Assembly: GCF_015672735.1 (NCBI RefSeq)
Contig: NZ_JADABY010000007.1
Coordinates: 62,001 to 126,000 of the forward strand
Length of the DNA stretch: 64,000 bases
Origin: Citrobacter sp. Res13-Sevr-PEB04-36
GTDB taxonomy: Bacteria > Pseudomonadota > Gammaproteobacteria > Enterobacterales > Enterobacteriaceae
Direction of reading: 5' to 3'
Shown in pieces: positions 61,583 through 64,000 of the stretch (the first letter of the stretch is position 1; every line of letters starts with the position of its first letter). A program made the translations under genes and the position numbers. The notes under the pieces are model-generated. The model ran no database searches. It saw only the letters and a program-made list of their open reading frames with translations, and had not been told where the DNA came from.

Positions 61583-63136
61583 ATGGATATCGTTGGCGGA
61601 CAAAACTTACGTCAGATGTGGGACGACCTGGCCGGGGTATACGGAGATAAAACGGCGCTTATTTTCGAATCCTGCGAAGGAAACGTTAGACAGTTTAGCT
61701 ATGCCTCACTTAATGAAGAGATTAACCGTACGGCGAACCTTTTTCATTCATTAGGCATACGCAAAGGCGACAAGGTCGCATTACATCTGGATAACTGCCC
61801 GGAGTTTATCTTTTGCTGGTTTGGACTGGCAAAAATTGGCGCCATTATGGTGCCTGTTAATGCCCGCTTGCTGGGGGAAGAAAGCGCCTGGATCCTGCAA
61901 AACAGTCTGGTCAGCTTGCTGGTCACCAGCGCCCAGTTTTATCCAATGTACCGCCAGATAAAACGGGAAAATACTACCCCGCTCAACCACATTTGTTTAA
62001 TAGGCGAGCAGGTTCCGGCTGACGATAGCGTGAGCCATTTTTCTCAGCTCAAGGATCAGCAGCCGACAACGCTGTGCTATACGCCACCGTTATCCACTGA
62101 TGACACAGCAGAAATTCTGTTTACCTCTGGCACCACCTCACGTCCCAAAGGGGTGGTCATTACCCACTATAACCTGCGTTTTGCCGGTTACTACTCCGCC
62201 TGGCAGTGCGCCCTGCGCGACGACGACGTCTACCTGACGGTAATGCCCGCTTTCCATATCGACTGCCAGTGTACGGCAGCCATGGCGGCTTTTTCCGCAG
62301 GCAGTACCTTTGTGCTGATAGAGAAATACAGCGCCCGGGCCTTCTGGGACCAGGTACGCAAATATCAGGCGACGGTGACGGAATGCATTCCGATGATGAT
62401 CCGCACCCTGATGGTACAGCCCGCAAGCCCGACAGACAGGCAGCACAAGCTGCGCGAAGTGATGTTCTACCTCAATTTGTCGGTGCAGGAAAAAGACGAG
62501 TTTATCGCGCGCTTTGGCGTCAGGCTGCTGACCTCCTACGGCATGACGGAAACCATCGTCGGTATTATTGGCGACCGCCCCGGTGACAAGCGTCGCTGGC
62601 CTTCTATTGGCCGCGTGGGCTTTAGCTATGAAGCCGAAATTCGTGACGATCATAATCAGGTACTACCCGCCGGAGAGATTGGCGAAATCTGCATTAAAGG
62701 CGTGCCGGGTAAAACGATATTTAAAGAGTACTATGCGCAACCGCAGGCCACTGCCAATGCGCTGGAGTCAGACGGCTGGCTGCATACCGGTGATTCCGGC
62801 TACCGCGATGAAGACGGTTTTTTCTATTTCGTTGACCGGCGCTGCAACATGATTAAACGCGGTGGGGAAAATGTTTCCTGCGTCGAACTGGAAAATATTA
62901 TCTCTGCTCACCCTAAAATTCAGGACATTGTCATCGTCGGTATTAAAGACGCTATCCGCGATGAGGCGATTAAAGCCTTTATTGTATTGAATGAGGGTGA
63001 AACATTAAGCGAAGCGGAATTCTTCAGTTTCTGCGAAAGCAATATGGCGAAATTTAAGGTTCCCTCATTTATGGAGATAAGAGCCGACCTGCCGCGTAAT
63101 TGTTCAGGAAAAATAATCAAAAAGAATCTGAAATAA
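61583..63136 (+). CDS. caiC: Crotonobetaine/carnitine-CoA ligase
   Basis: CaiC activates carnitine or crotonobetaine with CoA and ATP to prime the cycle. The 517-residue length equals E. coli. It is an adenylate-forming enzyme: the phosphate loop [13 protein letters not shown] lies near residue 180, [12 protein letters not shown] near 315, [20 protein letters not shown] near 399 and the catalytic lysine region [12 protein letters not shown] at the C-terminus. AAGG is six to seven bases before the ATG. Confidence 0.97.
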   Translation: MDIVGGQNLRQMWDDLAGVYGDKTALIFESCEGNVRQFSYASLNEEINRTANLFHSLGIRKGDKVALHLDNCPEFIFCWFGLAKIGAIMVPVNARLLGEESAWILQNSLVSLLVTSAQFYPMYRQIKRENTTPLNHICLIGEQVPADDSVSHFSQLKDQQPTTLCYTPPLSTDDTAEILFTSGTTSRPKGVVITHYNLRFAGYYSAWQCALRDDDVYLTVMPAFHIDCQCTAAMAAFSAGSTFVLIEKYSARAFWDQVRKYQATVTECIPMMIRTLMVQPASPTDRQHKLREVMFYLNLSVQEKDEFIARFGVRLLTSYGMTETIVGIIGDRPGDKRRWPSIGRVGFSYEAEIRDDHNQVLPAGEIGEICIKGVPGKTIFKEYYAQPQATANALESDGWLHTGDSGYRDEDGFFYFVDRRCNMIKRGGENVSCVELENIISAHPKIQDIVIVGIKDAIRDEAIKAFIVLNEGETLSEAEFFSFCESNMAKFKVPSFMEIRADLPRNCSGKIIKKNLK

Positions 63137-63189
63137 ACCCACTGGCAGGAATTTCTCCTGCCGGTAAACCTATTTTTTGGAGATGAACT

Positions 63190-63975
63190 ATGAGTGAATC
63201 ATTACATCTGACCCGCAACGGCCCGATTCTGGAAATTACATTAGACAGGCCCAAAGCGAATGCCATTGACGCCAAAACCAGTTTTGCCATGGGCGAGGCT
63301 TTTCTTAATTTCCGTGATGACCCGGAATTACGTGTGGCGATCATCACCGGCGGCGGCGAAAAATTCTTTTCCGCAGGCTGGGACTTAAAAGCAGCGGCTG
63401 AAGGTGAAGCGCCGGATGCCGATTTTGGTCCAGGTGGTTTTGCCGGGTTAACCGAAATTTTCGACCTCGATAAACCGGTCATCGCCGCGGTAAACGGCTA
63501 TGCGTTTGGCGGTGGTTTTGAATTGGCGCTGGCGGCGGATTTTATCGTCTGTGCGGAAAACGCCAGCTTCGCGCTGCCGGAAGCCAAGCTCGGTATCGTG
63601 CCAGACAGCGGCGGTGTGCTGCGTCTGCCGAAGCTGCTGCCGCCTGCTATCGTCAACGAAATGGTGATGACCGGCAGACGAATGGGTGCCGAAGAAGCGC
63701 TGCGCTGGGGGATTGTGAACCGCGTCGTCAGCCAGGCTGAACTGATGGACAGCGCCCGCGAACTGGCGCAGCAGCTGGTGAATAGCGCTCCACTGGCTAT
63801 TGCCGCACTGAAAGAGATTTACCGCGCGACCAGCGAAATGCCGGTAGAAGAAGGCTACCGCTACATCCGCAGCGGCGTGCTGAAGCATTACCCATCCGTG
63901 TTGCACTCTGAAGATGCGCTTGAAGGGCCGCAGGCGTTTGCCGAAAAACGCGATCCGGTGTGGAAAGGACGTTAA
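63190..63975 (+). CDS. caiD: Crotonobetainyl-CoA hydratase (carnitinyl-CoA dehydratase)
   Basis: CaiD reversibly dehydrates L-carnitinyl-CoA to crotonobetainyl-CoA. The 261-residue enoyl-CoA hydratase-family protein has the oxyanion-hole segments [13 protein letters not shown] near residue 59 and [19 protein letters not shown] near 100. The acidic active-site region [15 protein letters not shown] lies near 128. It is the last complete cai gene here; caiE and caiF would follow beyond the right edge in E. coli order. Confidence 0.97.
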   Translation: MSESLHLTRNGPILEITLDRPKANAIDAKTSFAMGEAFLNFRDDPELRVAIITGGGEKFFSAGWDLKAAAEGEAPDADFGPGGFAGLTEIFDLDKPVIAAVNGYAFGGGFELALAADFIVCAENASFALPEAKLGIVPDSGGVLRLPKLLPPAIVNEMVMTGRRMGAEEALRWGIVNRVVSQAELMDSARELAQQLVNSAPLAIAALKEIYRATSEMPVEEGYRYIRSGVLKHYPSVLHSEDALEGPQAFAEKRDPVWKGR

Positions 63976-63981
63976 TGTGCT

Positions 63982-64000
63982 GATGCCGGATGGCGCTTTG
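63982..64000. repeat. REP unit cut by the window edge
   Basis: GCCGGATGGCGCT at the right edge, just after caiD, is the first arm of a REP palindrome like the others in the window. Confidence 0.7.

Overview
The window is a chromosomal segment of an enteric gammaproteobacterium (Enterobacteriaceae), read in the opposite orientation to the usual E. coli map. Gene content and order match the 0-2 minute region of E. coli K-12 almost gene for gene: ftsW-murD-mraY-murF-murE-ftsI-ftsL-rsmH-mraZ, cra, ilvHI, leuO, leuLABCD, setA-sgrS/sgrR, thiBPQ, yabI, araC/araBAD, polB, rapA, rluA, djlA, lptD-surA-pdxA-rsmA-apaGH, folA, kefCF, yaaU, fixXCBA and caiTABCD. From memory the proteins are close to E. coli and Salmonella but identical to neither. 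Together with the 281-residue AraC, the numerous REP/BIME units and the ERIC elements, this suggests Citrobacter or a near relative. The genus is an inference; the family is secure.

Layout. 1-9091: the division and cell-wall (dcw) cluster on the minus strand, with tight or overlapping genes and MraZ operator repeats in front of mraZ. 9092-14295: cra with a probable fruL leader peptide, then ilvH, ilvI and leuO, all minus strand. 14886-19807: the leucine operon with its leader peptide and attenuator. 19915-23351: the sugar-phosphate stress locus (setA, sgrS/sgrT, sgrR). 23535-27197: the thiamin ABC importer under a TPP riboswitch. 27248-33343: yabI and the arabinose regulon. 33393-34243: an AT-rich islet with one unrecognised gene, then the SOS-controlled polB. 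36824-48633: rapA, rluA, djlA and the lptD-surA-pdxA-rsmA-apaG-apaH operon. 48730-53565: folA, kefC/kefF, an extra small lipoprotein gene and the transporter yaaU. 53674-63975: the divergent fix and cai operons for anaerobic carnitine reduction, separated by a promoter region rich in a short repeat.

The genes are ordinary backbone and I see no frameshift or truncation. No phage, IS transposase, CRISPR array, rRNA or tRNA is visible. The unusual material lies between genes, where mobile palindromic repeats have entered regulatory RNAs. A 264-bp structured element with near-perfect terminal inverted repeats sits inside the sRNA gene sgrS, between its ptsG-pairing region and its terminator. The P3 arm of the thiB TPP riboswitch is built from an internally deleted ERIC element, and a second, longer ERIC copy separates the aptamer from the thiB start codon. 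Two ERIC copies share an inserted segment whose hairpins appear to covary. Further ERIC copies sit in the lptD leader and in the lptD-surA gap.
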